From positions 186,001-250,000 of the forward strand of contig JADJBS010000001.1 in the NCBI GenBank assembly GCA_016703665.1: a stretch of 64,000 bases of DNA, written 5' to 3'. Source of the DNA: Candidatus Defluviibacillus avedoerensis (GTDB taxonomy: Bacteria > Pseudomonadota > Gammaproteobacteria > Burkholderiales > Burkholderiaceae_C). Position 1 is the stretch's first letter, and the number at the start of each line of letters is the position of its first letter. Shown here piece by piece: positions 28,891-38,248 of the stretch. The translations under genes were made by a program, and so were the position numbers. Under the pieces are notes generated by a model that made no database searches, had not been told where the DNA came from, and worked only from the letters and a program-made list of their open reading frames with translations.

Positions 28891-29577
28891 TTACTGCTTT
28901 GACGCGCCTCTTAGGTGCGCAAATGCCACACCGATGGAGGCCAAGGCGATGAGCGCGATGCCTGACCCGATCAGCTGTCCTCCCGAATTCGTCAACAGAT
29001 AGGGGCCGAGGATGCGCTGAGGCAAAAGCCCGCTAGCCGCATGCCCCAGCCGACGACTGGCCAGCGGAACAGTGCACCTTCGGCGTACCAAGCCAGCGCG
29101 ATGGCGGAGGCCCCGACAGTCCAGGTACCGAACGCAAAAAGCACGTCAAACATTGCCCTGAAACCTGCGTAAGCTGCTGGCGTCGCCGCGGCCACTGGCA
29201 GCACAAAAGGCCACCATGGCGTCGACGATGATGAACAGGTTGCCGCAACAGCCATGCCCAGCCAGCCTGCGCAATGCAGGGCCGCATGTCGCTTGGACGC
29301 AGGCCCCGCCAACAAAGTGATGCCACCGCGAGCAAAACATCGCTAAACATGCCAAACAGCCCGGCCGCGCGCATCCAAGGTGCGGCCTGCGCCGTAGCGG
29401 CAGGCTTTTGCGGGATCCAGAATCCCCCGGAAGTGCGGCCTCTGGCCCAGCCAGCACATAGCCAATACACGTGGCAACAAGGCCCACCGAGCCCATGCCA
29501 AGCAGCGTTGCCCCCAGCCTTTTTGCGGATTCATCGCTGGCAGAGAGGTGGTCTCCCGCTGTTTGTTGATAGGTCAT
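28891..29577 (-). pseudogene. Multi-helix membrane protein, several frameshifts
   Basis: Starting MTYQQTAGDHLSASDESAKRLG at 29577, a membrane protein of about 225 residues is spread over three frames: LLGMGSVGLVATCIGYVLAG (helix 1), AAGLFGMFSDVLLAVASLC (helix 2), a middle hydrophobic part (FRAMFDVLFAFGTWTVGASA) and a C-terminal piece GQLIGSGIALIALASIGVAF. At least three indels are needed. No family was recognised with certainty; a DUF4386-like membrane protein is one possibility. It is divergent from a TetR gene with two matching operators between them, so it is probably the TetR target. Confidence 0.55.
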
Positions 29578-29584
29578 GGCACCG

Positions 29585-29603
29585 ATGTTAATAACGATAA
29601 CAT
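29585..29603. promoter_or_regulatory. TetR operator 1 (19-bp inverted repeat)
   Basis: ATGTTAATAACGATAACAT: perfect 6-base arms (ATGTTA/TAACAT) with a 7-base centre. It lies in the gap between the membrane protein gene (start 29577, minus) and the TetR gene (plus). Confidence 0.65.
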
Positions 29604-29617
29604 GAGTGTAAAAGCCA

Positions 29618-29636
29618 ATGTTATGCTTGTCAACAT
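29618..29636. promoter_or_regulatory. TetR operator 2 (19-bp inverted repeat)
   Basis: ATGTTATGCTTGTCAACAT: 5-base arms ATGTT/AACAT, same length and outer sequence as operator 1. The centres are 33 bases apart, about three helical turns, so two dimers would bind the same face. It overlaps the chosen TetR start codon. Confidence 0.6.
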
Positions 29637-30301
29637 GTCTACGCCATCCGAGCCAAACGCCCTGCCAAGTCAGCCACTCGCCGCGTCCGGCAAAGAGAGT
29701 TACCACCATGGTGACTTGAAGCGTGCGCTCATTGCAGCGGCCACTGTGCTGATTGAAACTGGCGGCAGCAAGGCGCTAACGCTGCGCGCGGCGGCCACGG
29801 CGGCAGGCGTCAGCATTGCGGCACCTTATCGACCACTTCCCCTGATCGCGATGCCTTGCTGGCTGCAGTGTTGACTCAGGCGTTTGACGACCTTGCGGCC
29901 ACCACTGAGACGGCGCGACAAGCTTGCGCGGACCCGTTGCAGGCGCTTAAGGCGTCAGGTCTGGCCTATGTGCGATTTGCGGTGGCCAGACCACATATCT
30001 ATAGGCTGATGTTTGGCCCTGAATGCCATAAGGCCGCTTACCCTGCATTGGCGAAAAGTGGCATGGCAGCGTTCGATGTGTTGCGCCGTGCCGTGGCGGC
30101 CTGCCAAACGCAAGGCTTGATACGGGGGACAGACCCGCAAACCACTGCGCTGGCCGGTTGGGCGCTTACCCACGGGTTGGCGTCTTTGTGGACCGATGAC
30201 TTGCTCAACAAACCAGATACCCCACCGACATGGAAGGCATGGCCAGTATCTTGATCGACATGCTGATTCATGGCGTGCAGGCGCCAGCAGAGGGCAAGTA
30301 A
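29635..30301 (+). CDS. TetR/AcrR-family regulator (frameshifted)
   Basis: A regulator of about 221 residues once corrected. The N-terminal HTH reads YHHGDLKRALIAAATVLI, TLRAAATAAGVSIAAPYRHF; the C-terminal ligand domain has RPHIYRLMFGPECHKAAYPAL. Two extra bases at about 29829-29846 break the HTH end (PYR then HFPDRDALLAAV), and a further shift near 30225 hides a C-terminus TDMEGMASILIDMLIHGV. The start MSTPSEP at 29635 is chosen because the operators cover the upstream options; 29602 is the alternative. It probably represses itself and the divergent membrane protein. Confidence 0.75.
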
Positions 30302-30380
30302 TCAGGGCAGATTTACTGCAATATCCATAGCTACAAAAGCTTATTTATATTGCCAAAATGGCGATTTTCTTTGATATTTT

Positions 30381-30810
30381 TTAGCTGTTCGCCCGCTCCT
30401 TCAGCCAGCGCATCAGCTTACCCACCAGTGGCAGCTTTTCGTACAACTCTTCAGCCGCATCCCAGTAGTCGCGGTGCAGGGTGATGAGCCCGGCGTCGTT
30501 CAGCACCAGGTGCGACCCACCCAGAATGCACTGCGGTTGGTCTTGTTTGAAGCGCTTGAAACCAAAGTGGAAATTCCCAGGTCAAGAAGCATTGCTGGCC
30601 CCTGCTGAATGCGCCCGGTGATGACAAAGCGGGGATCGTTCAGGCTGACAAACATGTGGCGGAAGATGCGCTGGATCTCGGGCAGGCCTTGCACATCGTT
30701 GAACGGGTCTTTAAAGCGGGCGTTTGGGGTGTAGAGGGTGTCGAGCGCAGCCACCGAATCCGGGCTGAGGTTTCAAAGGCTTGGACGATGTGATCGACGG
30801 AAGCGTCCAT
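30381..30810 (-). CDS. NTF2/SnoaL-like protein (frameshifted)
   Basis: A small cone-shaped-fold protein of about 142 residues, opening MDASVDHIVQAFE and with ARFKDPFNDVQGLPEIQRIF as the family core, ending KLMRWLKERANS. It is the last gene of the lipid operon; its ATG overlaps the SDR stop as TGATG. The frame is broken near 30770 (one base missing) and near 30574-30585 (two extra bases), each followed by recognisable sequence. NTF2-like proteins of this kind occur in the same cluster in other proteobacteria; the activity is unknown. The 79 bases after it are AT-rich and hold only a TAGCTA-type motif. Confidence 0.7.
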
Positions 30811-31601
30811 CAGCGGGCTTTCAGGCGGCGTGTGGCCGCAAAGTAGGCGGGGTACGGCAGCATATGCAGCGTCTTCATCCAGCGGGTAAAGCGCTTGGGG
30901 AAGTGGATCTCAAATTCGCCCTTCGCCCAGCCTTTCAGAATCTCCTGCGCGGCTTGCTCGGGGCTGATCAAGGCAGGCATTTTGAAGTCGTTTTGACGGG
31001 TGAGCGGGGTATCGACAAAGCCGGGGTTGATCACCGACACGCCGATGCTGTGGGGGGCCAAATCAAGATACAAGGTCTCGCTCAGGTTGATGAGCGCGGC
31101 TTTGGTCGGGCCATAGGCCAGGCTTTGGGGCAAGCCCCGATAGCCCGCCACGCTGGCCATCAGACTCAAGTGGCCGCGTTGGCCAGTGCTGGGGTTGACT
31201 GCCTGCGCCAGCAGTGGAGGCACCACCGCGTCCAGCAGATTCAGCGCGCCCACATAGTTGATCTGGTTGTGGCGCAACATGTCGGGCAGGTCGATGTGCG
31301 TGGCGTCCATCGCGTGGTAGTGGCCGGCGCAGTACACCACGCAATCCAAAGCGCCCTGGCCCGCCAGCGTTTGGGTCGCGGCTTTGACGGCGCGGGCGAC
31401 GGTCACGTCCAGCGGCAGCGCGCGCGCGCCGGGGTGCGCTGCCACAAAGGCATCGAGCGCTGGGGCGCTGCGGGCCGACACCACCACCTGGGCACCCTGT
31501 GTATGCAGGGCCGAGGCGGTGGCGCGACCAATGCCGGTGGACGCGCCCACCAGCCACACGGTTCGACCGTGCCAGTGATTCATGCGGGGGTTGAGTGCCA
31601 T
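30810..31601 (-). CDS. Short-chain dehydrogenase/reductase of the lipid operon
   Basis: A 263-residue SDR with GASTGIGRATA as the cofactor motif, CAGHYHAMD in place of the usual NAG, SLMASVAGYRG with the catalytic Ser and YGPTKAALINL as YxxxK. It is an intact gene; MALNPRM at 31601 or MNHWHGR at 31583 may be the start. Its place between DUF3833 and NTF2-like genes matches the conserved CFA/DUF1365/amine-oxidase cluster, so a lipid or furan-type substrate is a reasonable guess, unproven here. Confidence 0.82.
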   Translation of the reverse strand: MALNPRMNHWHGRTVWLVGASTGIGRATASALHTQGAQVVVSARSAPALDAFVAAHPGARALPLDVTVARAVKAATQTLAGQGALDCVVYCAGHYHAMDATHIDLPDMLRHNQINYVGALNLLDAVVPPLLAQAVNPSTGQRGHLSLMASVAGYRGLPQSLAYGPTKAALINLSETLYLDLAPHSIGVSVINPGFVDTPLTRQNDFKMPALISPEQAAQEILKGWAKGEFEIHFPKRFTRWMKTLHMLPYPAYFAATRRLKAR

Positions 31602-31620
31602 GCTGGGTATCACTGCAGGG

Positions 31621-32176
31621 CTAACGCTTGGTGAAGGAAAGCGTCACCTCGCCCAAGCCCACGCCCCATTTGCGCATGGCGGCTTTGTTGAGCATGACCT
31701 TCGAGTTGATCAAGTACATCCAGTCGTCAAACTGCACTTCAATCACTTTGCCGTCCACAGGCAGGGCCAGGGTGTAAGTCCAGTTAAAAGCATTGCCGCT
31801 TTGTTGGCCCTCGGCGCTACCTACCACGTCCTCGGCCTGCCCTGTGTAGCGACCGTTCTCGTGACGCGTGAGCCGCCAGACGCGGCGCTGGGTGCTGCCG
31901 TCAGAGTAAGTAAAGGCTTCGTCCAGCACACCCTTGTCGCCTGCCACGAGCAGGTCATCACCACGGTAAAGCGCTTGATGACTTTGCCAGATCGGTCGGT
32001 GAAGATGCCGTAAGCGTCCAGCTTGCCGTTGAAGTAGTCGCGCAGCTCCAGCACCGGGGTGTCTTGCGCGTAGTCTTGAATCTGCTGGGTGCCGCAGCCA
32101 CCAGCAAGGCAAGCGTTGCAATGCCCGCAAGCACGCTGCGTGAGACGAAGGAACGGCGTTGAAGGCTTGGGTTCAT
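31621..32176 (-). CDS. DUF3833 lipoprotein (frameshifted)
   Basis: About 185 residues. An N-terminal signal (SVLAGIATLALL) leads to a lipobox-like AGGCGTQQ once a base is restored near 32107-32115. DTPVLELRDYFNGKLDAYG and GIFTDRSGKVIKRF identify DUF3833. A second missing base near 31960 splits the middle; after it the sequence continues from GDKGVLDEAFTYSDG through QFDDWMYLINSKVMLNK to the stop. A lipocalin-like envelope protein of unknown role, a regular member of this operon type. Confidence 0.75.
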
Positions 32177-33466
32177 GGTGTGATCGTCTCGGCGTCCGGT
32201 TGAATGATGAAAATCTGCAAGGCACCTACAGCCACGGCTTTGAGCGCACAGGGCAGCAGGCAATAGGCGGCGGTGAGCATCGCGGTGGCGTGTACATCGC
32301 GCGCGCCGGGCGCGTACCCCAGCCAGGCCAGCAGGGGCAAGGCAAGGCCCGCAGCCAAAGCCAGGTTCAGCTTGGTGGCAAAGTTCCACCAGCCAAAGTA
32401 CGCACCCTCTGCGCGCCCGCGGTCGCCCGCATCGGTGATGACCCCGGCCAGCAGCGCGCCGGGCACAGCCAGGTCGCTGCCCAGGGCTGCCCCGACAGGG
32501 CGCACACCAGCAAAAACCACTGCGCATCGCCCGCGCCCAACTGGCTGGCACTCAAAAACACGACGATGGACAAGACCATGCCCACCCGCCAAGCTTTGGC
32601 CAGCCCCAAGTGCTTGACGGCCCGCAACCACAGCGGCATGGACAATGCCCCGCAGGCAAAGTAGATGCCCAGCGCCGCCGACTGCATGGCCTCGTTGGCC
32701 TGCAAGCGGTCTTGCACAAAGAACAGCACCAGCGTGGCGGGGATGGCGCTGGCAATGCCGTTGAGCAGGTACACCGCCAGCAAGCGGCGGAAGGGGGCAT
32801 TGCGCCAAGGCCGCCACAAACCCTCTTCAGACAAGCGCAACCGGGGGGGCTCAACCTTGGGCTGGGGCGCGCGTCCCCAAGCCCACCATCCGGCCACCAA
32901 ACCCGTCAACAGCAGGGCCAGCATGACAGGCACACCCAGCAGCGCCGGAGTGACGGCGGCCAGCAGCACGCCCACCAACCCCAAGCCTTCACGCCAAGCC
33001 ACCACGCGGCTGCGGTAGAACGCGTCTCCACCCAGCATGGCGCCCCAGGCTTGGTGCGCGACCGACAGCGCGCTGTAGGCGGCATAGGTGACGACCAGCC
33101 AGAAGCCTGCCCACCACAGTAGCGAGTTGGGCTCGTGCGGCAGTGGCATGAACAGGGCTGAGAACCCCAAACCCAACACACCAGCCGCCACGGCACCCAG
33201 TGCCAGCACGGCGCGCAGCGAGGCGGCAAACAGGCTATCCACCAGGCGGCCCAAGAGCGGGTCGATCACTGCATCCAGCAAACGGGCGCACCCAGCAATA
33301 CCGCGCCCAGCGCGGCCAGCGGCACGCTCCATTCGCGGGCATACAGGTTGGGCATCAGCACATACAAAGGCAGTGCGCAGAAAGCCAGCGGCAGGCCCAG
33401 CAGCCCGTAGCGCAGGCCGTCGCCGTGGCGCCAGAGGGCTGGTACTTTCGCAGCAGAATCGGTCAT
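32173..33466 (-). CDS. MFS transporter of the sugar-cation symporter (GPH)-like type (frameshifted)
   Basis: A 431-residue membrane protein after restoring two bases, with 12 predicted helices. It begins MTDSAAKVPALWRHGDGL and has the family's DPLLGRLVDSL motif and GWWNFATKLNLALAAG in the C-terminal half. Breaks lie near 33285 and 32480. The start overlaps the previous stop (ATGA) and the end overlaps the DUF3833 start by four bases. A lipid or lipid-precursor flippase/transport role is suggested only by the operon. Confidence 0.75.
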
Positions 33467-33961
33467 GGCGCGCCAGTGCCAGACAAGGGCGGTGGCCGCG
33501 CCCCGGACTTGAGCCAACAGGGCCTGGCGCAGGTGCGGCTCCGAGGTTTGCGGCGACAACCAGATGCCAAAGAACTGCTGGGCGAAGGGCACATCGCGAA
33601 CGTCGCCCAAGGCGTTTGCCGTTGTGCCAGAAGGCAGCGCCGACCGGGCTGGTTGACACCGGTGATGCGGTCACCCGCCTTCACATCCGGGAACAAGGCA
33701 CGCATATGGGCCTCCCCAGCGGGTTTGCACCCTCAGTGGCCAAAGGGGCTTGGCGCAGCATCTCGGCAATGGACCGCTTGGCAATGTCGGCGCCCTTGAA
33801 GTCCCGCAAATACTGCAGTTCCAGCGCAAAGGTGGTTTGAGGATAGGCGCTCGCCATAAAGCCAGGGCTGGTCCACTGGCTCGCCTGGTAGACCTCAAAA
33901 CCGAGGAACCGCATTTTGGCTTGGCCAGACAATACAGCTGTGGGCAGGCGGGCCCCGAGTT
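33463..33961 (-). pseudogene. Chalcone-isomerase-like protein, 5'-truncated and frameshifted
   Basis: Fragments of a chalcone-isomerase-like (Chalcone_3) protein: MRFLGFEVYQASQW, TTFALELQYLRDFKGADIAK, DVKAGDRITGVNQPG, FWHNGK and FAQQFFGIWLSPQTSEPHLR, in successive frames with at least four shifts. Homologues begin with a signal peptide, but here an in-frame stop lies only about eight codons before the conserved start, and the preceding bases are an AT-rich hairpin and the CFA gene end. So the export signal is missing. The stop overlaps the MFS start. Confidence 0.6.
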
Positions 33962-33963
33962 AT

Positions 33964-33986
33964 GTAGCTATATATTTCATAGCTAC
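33964..33986. repeat. AT-rich hairpin element spanning the CFA stop codon
   Basis: GTAGCTAT and ATAGCTAC form perfect 8-base arms around a 7-base centre. It has no T tract. TAGCTAT-type short inverted repeats are familiar in Comamonadaceae intergenic DNA. Confidence 0.5.
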
Positions 33987-35250
33987 TGATTGGGCTTGCG
34001 CAGTGTGTACTGCACCAAGCTGATGTCACCCGTGTCAAAAGCCGCTTCGCAATAGGCCAGGTAAAACGTCCAGATGCGCATGAAGCGCTGGTCAAAGCCC
34101 AGGGCGCTCACCTCGGGCTGGCGCGCCAGGAAGGCGTCGCGCCAGCGGCGCAAGGTTTCGGCGTAATCGGCGCCAAAGGCAAATTCTGTTTCCACCACCA
34201 ATCCAGCCGCCTGCGCTTGCTTTTGAACTCACGCGGGCAGGGCAGGCAGCCGCCTGGGAAGATGTATTGCTGGATGAAGTCGGTCGAGCCGACATAGCGG
34301 TCGAACAAGGCGTCGTCGATCACGATGCTTTGCACGCAGGCCCGCCCACCGGGTTTGAGCAGGCGGTGCACGGTTTCAAAGTATTGGGGCCAATAGGCTT
34401 GGCCCACGGCCTCGACCATTTCGATGGAGCAGATGGCGTCAAACGGCGCGTCGGTGATGTCGCGGTAATCCTGCAGGCGCAAGTCCGCGCGTCTGGCCGT
34501 GGCGGTGTTGATGCCCAGACGTGCCATGCGCTCATTGGCGTAGGCCAGTTGCTCGGTGCTGAGGGTGACGCCCGTCAATGTGGCGCCATGCCAGAGCGTG
34601 GCATGCTCGGCCAATGCACCCCAGCCGCAGCCGATCTCCAGCACACGGTCGCCGCGCTTAACTTGCACCTCCTCTAGCGCCCGGCGCACTTTGGCATGTT
34701 GGGCGTCTGTCAGTGGTCGACTCAGGTCACCCTCAAACCACGCGCTGGAGTAATTCATGCTTTCGTCCAGCCACAGCGCGTAGAACGCATTGCCCAGATC
34801 GTAGTGGGCATGGATGTTCTTGCGGCTGTTGGCACGGCTGTTGTGGTGCAGTAGGTGCTTCACGCGGTACAGCAAGCGCCCGGCCCAGGTGCCAAAGACC
34901 ATGGCGTCTACCTGCTGGCGGTTGGCCGAGAACACCTTCAGCAATTCGGTCAAATCAGGCGTCGTCCAGTCGCCTGCGATGTAGCTTTCGGCAAAGCCAA
35001 TGTCGCCAGACTTGAGCGCCGCGCCAAACACGTTCCAGTTGTGCAGGGTGATGCTGGCGCTGGGGTGCTGCGGCGTGTGCATGGCGTGCTGCTGCGGATG
35101 TTCGCCAAAACGGCGGTGCGAGCCATCGGGCAGGTGCAGCGTGAGCGCGCCATGGCGCAGATTTTGCAGCAGACGCAAGGCGGTGCGCGCGGCCGCAGGT
35201 GCATCTTTGGGAAACAAGAGAGTGGCTGCTGTGCGGGTGGCGGTATTCAT
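33983..35250 (-). CDS. cfa: Cyclopropane-fatty-acyl-phospholipid synthase family methyltransferase (one frameshift)
   Basis: A 422-residue SAM-dependent methyltransferase acting on unsaturated acyl chains of membrane lipids. It starts MNTATRTAATLLFP at 35250 with GGAGCC ahead. NIHAHYDLGNAFYALWLD, LEIGCGWGALAEHA (SAM site) and SIEMVEAVGQAYWPQYF are CFA signatures. One missing base near 34214-34217 separates PCPREFKSK from AQAAGLVVETEF; the C-terminus FDQRFMRIWTFYLAYCEAAF is then complete. In other bacteria genes of this cluster type make or modify branched or furan fatty acids, so methylation other than cyclopropanation is possible. Confidence 0.88.
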
Positions 35251-35288
35251 GGTCGGCTCCTGAAGGGGCATGCAGTGGGGTTGGGCTG

Positions 35289-36140
35289 CTAACGCGAGAC
35301 GAAGACTGGTGGGGGAAGCGGCTTGCGGAAGAACGGCACTTTTTTCAGCCACAGACGAAACGCCTGGGTGTGGATGTGCAGCACCACGCCGAGCGTCATG
35401 GCCGGGTAGCGCCACAAGGCGCGGCGCAGCACGGCGGGGGAGATGGGCTGCAGTGTGCCGCTGACGCTGGTTTGCAGAACGGGCAGGTCTGCTTTAGCTT
35501 GCCCACCGTCAAGTTCTGTCTGAAAGTAATCGATGCGGGCCACGGTGCGTTCTGCGTTGTCTTGCGTAGCAGCCGTGCGCATAAAACGAAAGCGGTAGTG
35601 CCCTTCAACGGCGTTGAACGGCGAGACATGAAACACCTTGTTGGCCCGCAGTTCTGCGCCGTATTGCGGCGCGTCCAGCAAATAGCAATGGCGCTCACCA
35701 AAGGTGTTGTTGACTTCCACCACGATGCTGCGCAGCGCGCCACCGTGGTCGTCTGCCGCTCGGTGGCAGTACCAGAAGCTGACTGGCTTGAAGGTAAAGC
35801 CCAGCACCCGTGGGTAGGTGTGCAGCCAGACTTCGCCCGTGGCGTCTGTGACGCCTTCTTGGTGAAGCAACTCGTCCAGCCAGGCCAAGGCACCGCCTTG
35901 GTCGGGCGAGCGGCCATCACCATGGTCGCAGTCGTGAAAGCTCAGCAATCCAGGGCGGTTGATATGCAAACCACTGGACGTGCTTTGCAGACTGCGCATG
36001 GGCAGCATCAAGAAGTAGGTAGGGTAGGCAAAGGCGTGGCGCTGTGGGCGCAACCGGGCATGGCGCACTTGGCCAAAGCCGATCATGGGCACGGCTTTCG
36101 GCGCGCCTTGTGACACGGATTTTGACAGCGACGAAGTCAT
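35289..36140 (-). CDS. DUF1365 protein
   Basis: A 283-residue intact DUF1365 protein (VRHARLRPQRHAFAYPTYFL, then YPRVLGFTFKPVSFWYCHR and VEVNNTFGERHCYLL). DUF1365 genes sit almost always between a flavin amine oxidase and a CFA-type methyltransferase, as here. They are involved in membrane fatty-acid modification, but the reaction is not known to me. The gene overlaps the amine-oxidase stop by four bases. Confidence 0.88.
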   Translation of the reverse strand: MTSSLSKSVSQGAPKAVPMIGFGQVRHARLRPQRHAFAYPTYFLMLPMRSLQSTSSGLHINRPGLLSFHDCDHGDGRSPDQGGALAWLDELLHQEGVTDATGEVWLHTYPRVLGFTFKPVSFWYCHRAADDHGGALRSIVVEVNNTFGERHCYLLDAPQYGAELRANKVFHVSPFNAVEGHYRFRFMRTAATQDNAERTVARIDYFQTELDGGQAKADLPVLQTSVSGTLQPISPAVLRRALWRYPAMTLGVVLHIHTQAFRLWLKKVPFFRKPLPPPVFVSR

Positions 36141-37459
36141 GCGGCTGATTCCTCCAACCCCACATCCGCCAGCAGCGTGGCCGCCGCAGCCAGGCCCGCC
36201 TTCAGGCCGTCTTCATGGAAGCCATAGCCCATCCAGGCCCCGGCGTAGTAGCGGTGTTGCTGGCCTTGCAGCGCTGGCATGCGGCCCTGAGCAGCCACGG
36301 CAGCCAAGTCAAACACGGGGTGGGTGTAGTCGTATTTGCCAATGATTTTGTCTCGTGCAATCGGGCGCAGCGGGTTCAAAGACACCAGCACGGGTTGCGC
36401 CCAGGGCAGGGGCTGCAAGCGGTTCAGCAGGTAGTGCAGGCAAACGCGGGTGTCTTCGTGCGCGGGTGCGGTGGCGCGCTCGTAGTTCCAGGCGGCCCAG
36501 GCTTTCTGGCGCTGGGGCAGCACAGAGGCATCAATGTGCAGCACCGCTTGGTTGGACTGGTAACGGATGGCGCCCAGGGTGTCGCGCTCTTGCGGCGTGG
36601 GGGCCGCCAGCATCTGCAAGGCCTGGTCAGAGTGGGTGGCCATGATGACTTTGTCAAACCATTCGGTGCCAGCATCCGTGCTGATGGCCACCGTGCGCTT
36701 GCCGTCAGTGGCATCCTGGTTCTCGATCAGACGAACGGGGGTGTTCAGGCGCTTGTCATCAATGCCTGCGACGATTTTTTCGACATAGTGCTTGGCGCCG
36801 CCCTGCACCGTCCACCACTGGGGGCGGTTGGTGATTTGCAGCAGGCCGTGGTTGTGACAAAAACGCACCATGGTGGCGACCGGGAACTGCAGCATCTGCG
36901 CCGTGGGGCAGCTCCAGATGCAGGCCATCATGGGCAAAAAATACCAGTTGCAAAACGCACGACCAAAGCCGTTTGCCTGCAAAAACTCCCCCAGCGGCTG
37001 CTGCAACTGTGCCTCGGTGCCGCTCTGGGCGATCTGGGTGGTCAATGCATTGAAGCGCAGCAAGTCACGCAGCATGCCCCAAAAGCGCGGGCTGACCAGG
37101 TTGGATCGCTGGGCAAACACGGTGTTCAGGCTGGAGCCGCTCCACTCCACCGCGCTGGCATTCTCAGCGTCGTTGGCCTGCACCGAAAACGACATGTCAG
37201 ATTTGGCCGTGACCACCTTCAGCTCTGCCAGCAGTGAGATCAAGTTTGGGTAGGTACGCTCGTTAAGCACCAGAAAGCCCGTGTCCACACCGTGGGTGAC
37301 AGGCCCGCTTGCGGTTGGCAGCGTGACATCCACCGTGTGGGTATGGCCGCCATAGTAATTACCAGCCTCGAACAGCGTCACTTCCGCCTTGCCTCGCAAA
37401 GCATGGGCTGCAGCCAGGCCTGAAATCCCCGACCCCACGATGGCAACTTTGATGGACAC
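36137..37459 (-). CDS. FAD-dependent amine-oxidase-family oxidoreductase
   Basis: A 440-residue flavoprotein. The dinucleotide-binding motif is VGSGISGLAAAHAL at residues 7-20, followed by LFEAGNYYGGHTHTVDV, typical of the NAD(P)-binding protein of DUF1365/CFA clusters. The C-terminal AGAWMGYGFHEDGLKAGL closes the FAD site. It is the first gene of the eight-gene operon and faces a TetR gene across about 117 bases. In Rhodobacter-type bacteria the equivalent genes belong to the RpoE/ChrR singlet-oxygen response; no sigma/ChrR pair is visible here. Confidence 0.88.
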   Translation of the reverse strand: MSIKVAIVGSGISGLAAAHALRGKAEVTLFEAGNYYGGHTHTVDVTLPTASGPVTHGVDTGFLVLNERTYPNLISLLAELKVVTAKSDMSFSVQANDAENASAVEWSGSSLNTVFAQRSNLVSPRFWGMLRDLLRFNALTTQIAQSGTEAQLQQPLGEFLQANGFGRAFCNWYFLPMMACIWSCPTAQMLQFPVATMVRFCHNHGLLQITNRPQWWTVQGGAKHYVEKIVAGIDDKRLNTPVRLIENQDATDGKRTVAISTDAGTEWFDKVIMATHSDQALQMLAAPTPQERDTLGAIRYQSNQAVLHIDASVLPQRQKAWAAWNYERATAPAHEDTRVCLHYLLNRLQPLPWAQPVLVSLNPLRPIARDKIIGKYDYTHPVFDLAAVAAQGRMPALQGQQHRYYAGAWMGYGFHEDGLKAGLAAAATLLADVGLEESAA

Positions 37460-37511
37460 GCGTCATTCCTTTGCTTGAATGGCGCGATCATATACCAAAT
37501 AGTTTGTTTTG

Positions 37512-37525
37512 ATACTGATTAGTAT
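37512..37525. promoter_or_regulatory. Probable TetR operator between divergent genes
   Basis: ATACTGATTAGTAT has perfect ATACT/AGTAT arms with a 4-base centre, in the AT-rich gap between the amine oxidase and TetR genes. A second small palindrome (CAAATAGTTTG) lies just upstream, at about 37496-37506. Confidence 0.55.
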
Positions 37526-37576
37526 TTTTATATACTTTACATTCCAATGCAAAACTTGACTGGTTACAATTCAGCC

Positions 37577-38224
37577 ATGGTCACTACCGCTTCCACAACC
37601 GCCTCCCCTACTTCCTCACCCAAGGTTTCCTTCAAGGCGCAAATGCTGTTGGCGCGGGAAGACGCGATCATTCAGGCCGTGAATCGGCTGCTGGCCGATA
37701 AGGGTTTTGACGCCATGACGGTAGACCAAGTGGCGGCTGACGTGGGCATTGCCAAAGCCAGCCTGTACAAGCATTTCCCCAGCAAAGAGGATCTGGCCGC
37801 CGCAGCCATGGTGTCGGTGATGCAGCGCGCGCAAGCGTTTTTGGATACCTTGCCTGCCGAGGCATCTGCCATCGAGAAACTGCGCACTGTCGTGCAATGG
37901 ACCATGGGCTTGAAGCTGGCAGGCGAGATGCCGTCTCTGCCCAGCCAAAACTCCAGCCTGCGCACAGCACTGATGGGCAACAAGGCCTACATGGACGGCT
38001 TGATGGACGTGAGCGACCGCCTGGGCGCGTGGATAGAAGCCGCGCAAGCCCAAGGCGACATCAACCCCAAACTGCCTGCCATTGCCGTGCTGTACACCTT
38101 CTATGCCCGCGCCTGCGACCCGGTACTGGAGTTTTTAAAGATGAGCGAGCTGCATAGCCATGAGGAAATCATCGCCCTGGTGATGAGCACCTGCTTTGAC
38201 GGGCTGAATGCCCGCCCGGCCTGA
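37577..38224 (+). CDS. TetR-family regulator of the lipid operon
   Basis: A 215-residue TetR protein: AIIQAVNRLLADKGFDAMTV and QVAADVGIAKASLYKHFPSKEDL are the HTH. The C-terminal domain (LRTVVQWTMGLKLAGEMPSL) would sense a ligand. Two starts are possible (37547 or 37577), neither with a clear ribosome site; 37577 is used because it removes a short unconserved leader. Divergent placement suggests control of the lipid operon and itself. Confidence 0.82.
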   Translation: MVTTASTTASPTSSPKVSFKAQMLLAREDAIIQAVNRLLADKGFDAMTVDQVAADVGIAKASLYKHFPSKEDLAAAAMVSVMQRAQAFLDTLPAEASAIEKLRTVVQWTMGLKLAGEMPSLPSQNSSLRTALMGNKAYMDGLMDVSDRLGAWIEAAQAQGDINPKLPAIAVLYTFYARACDPVLEFLKMSELHSHEEIIALVMSTCFDGLNARPA

Positions 38225-38248
38225 TCAACCCTTAGCCGATACACCTTT

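Noticed and set aside
30738..31634. 298-codon plus-strand frame over the SDR gene
   Set aside because: Composition is typical of an antisense shadow, while the minus strand has full SDR motifs.
36215..37237. 340-codon plus-strand frame over the amine oxidase
   Set aside because: Antisense shadow of an intact flavoprotein gene.
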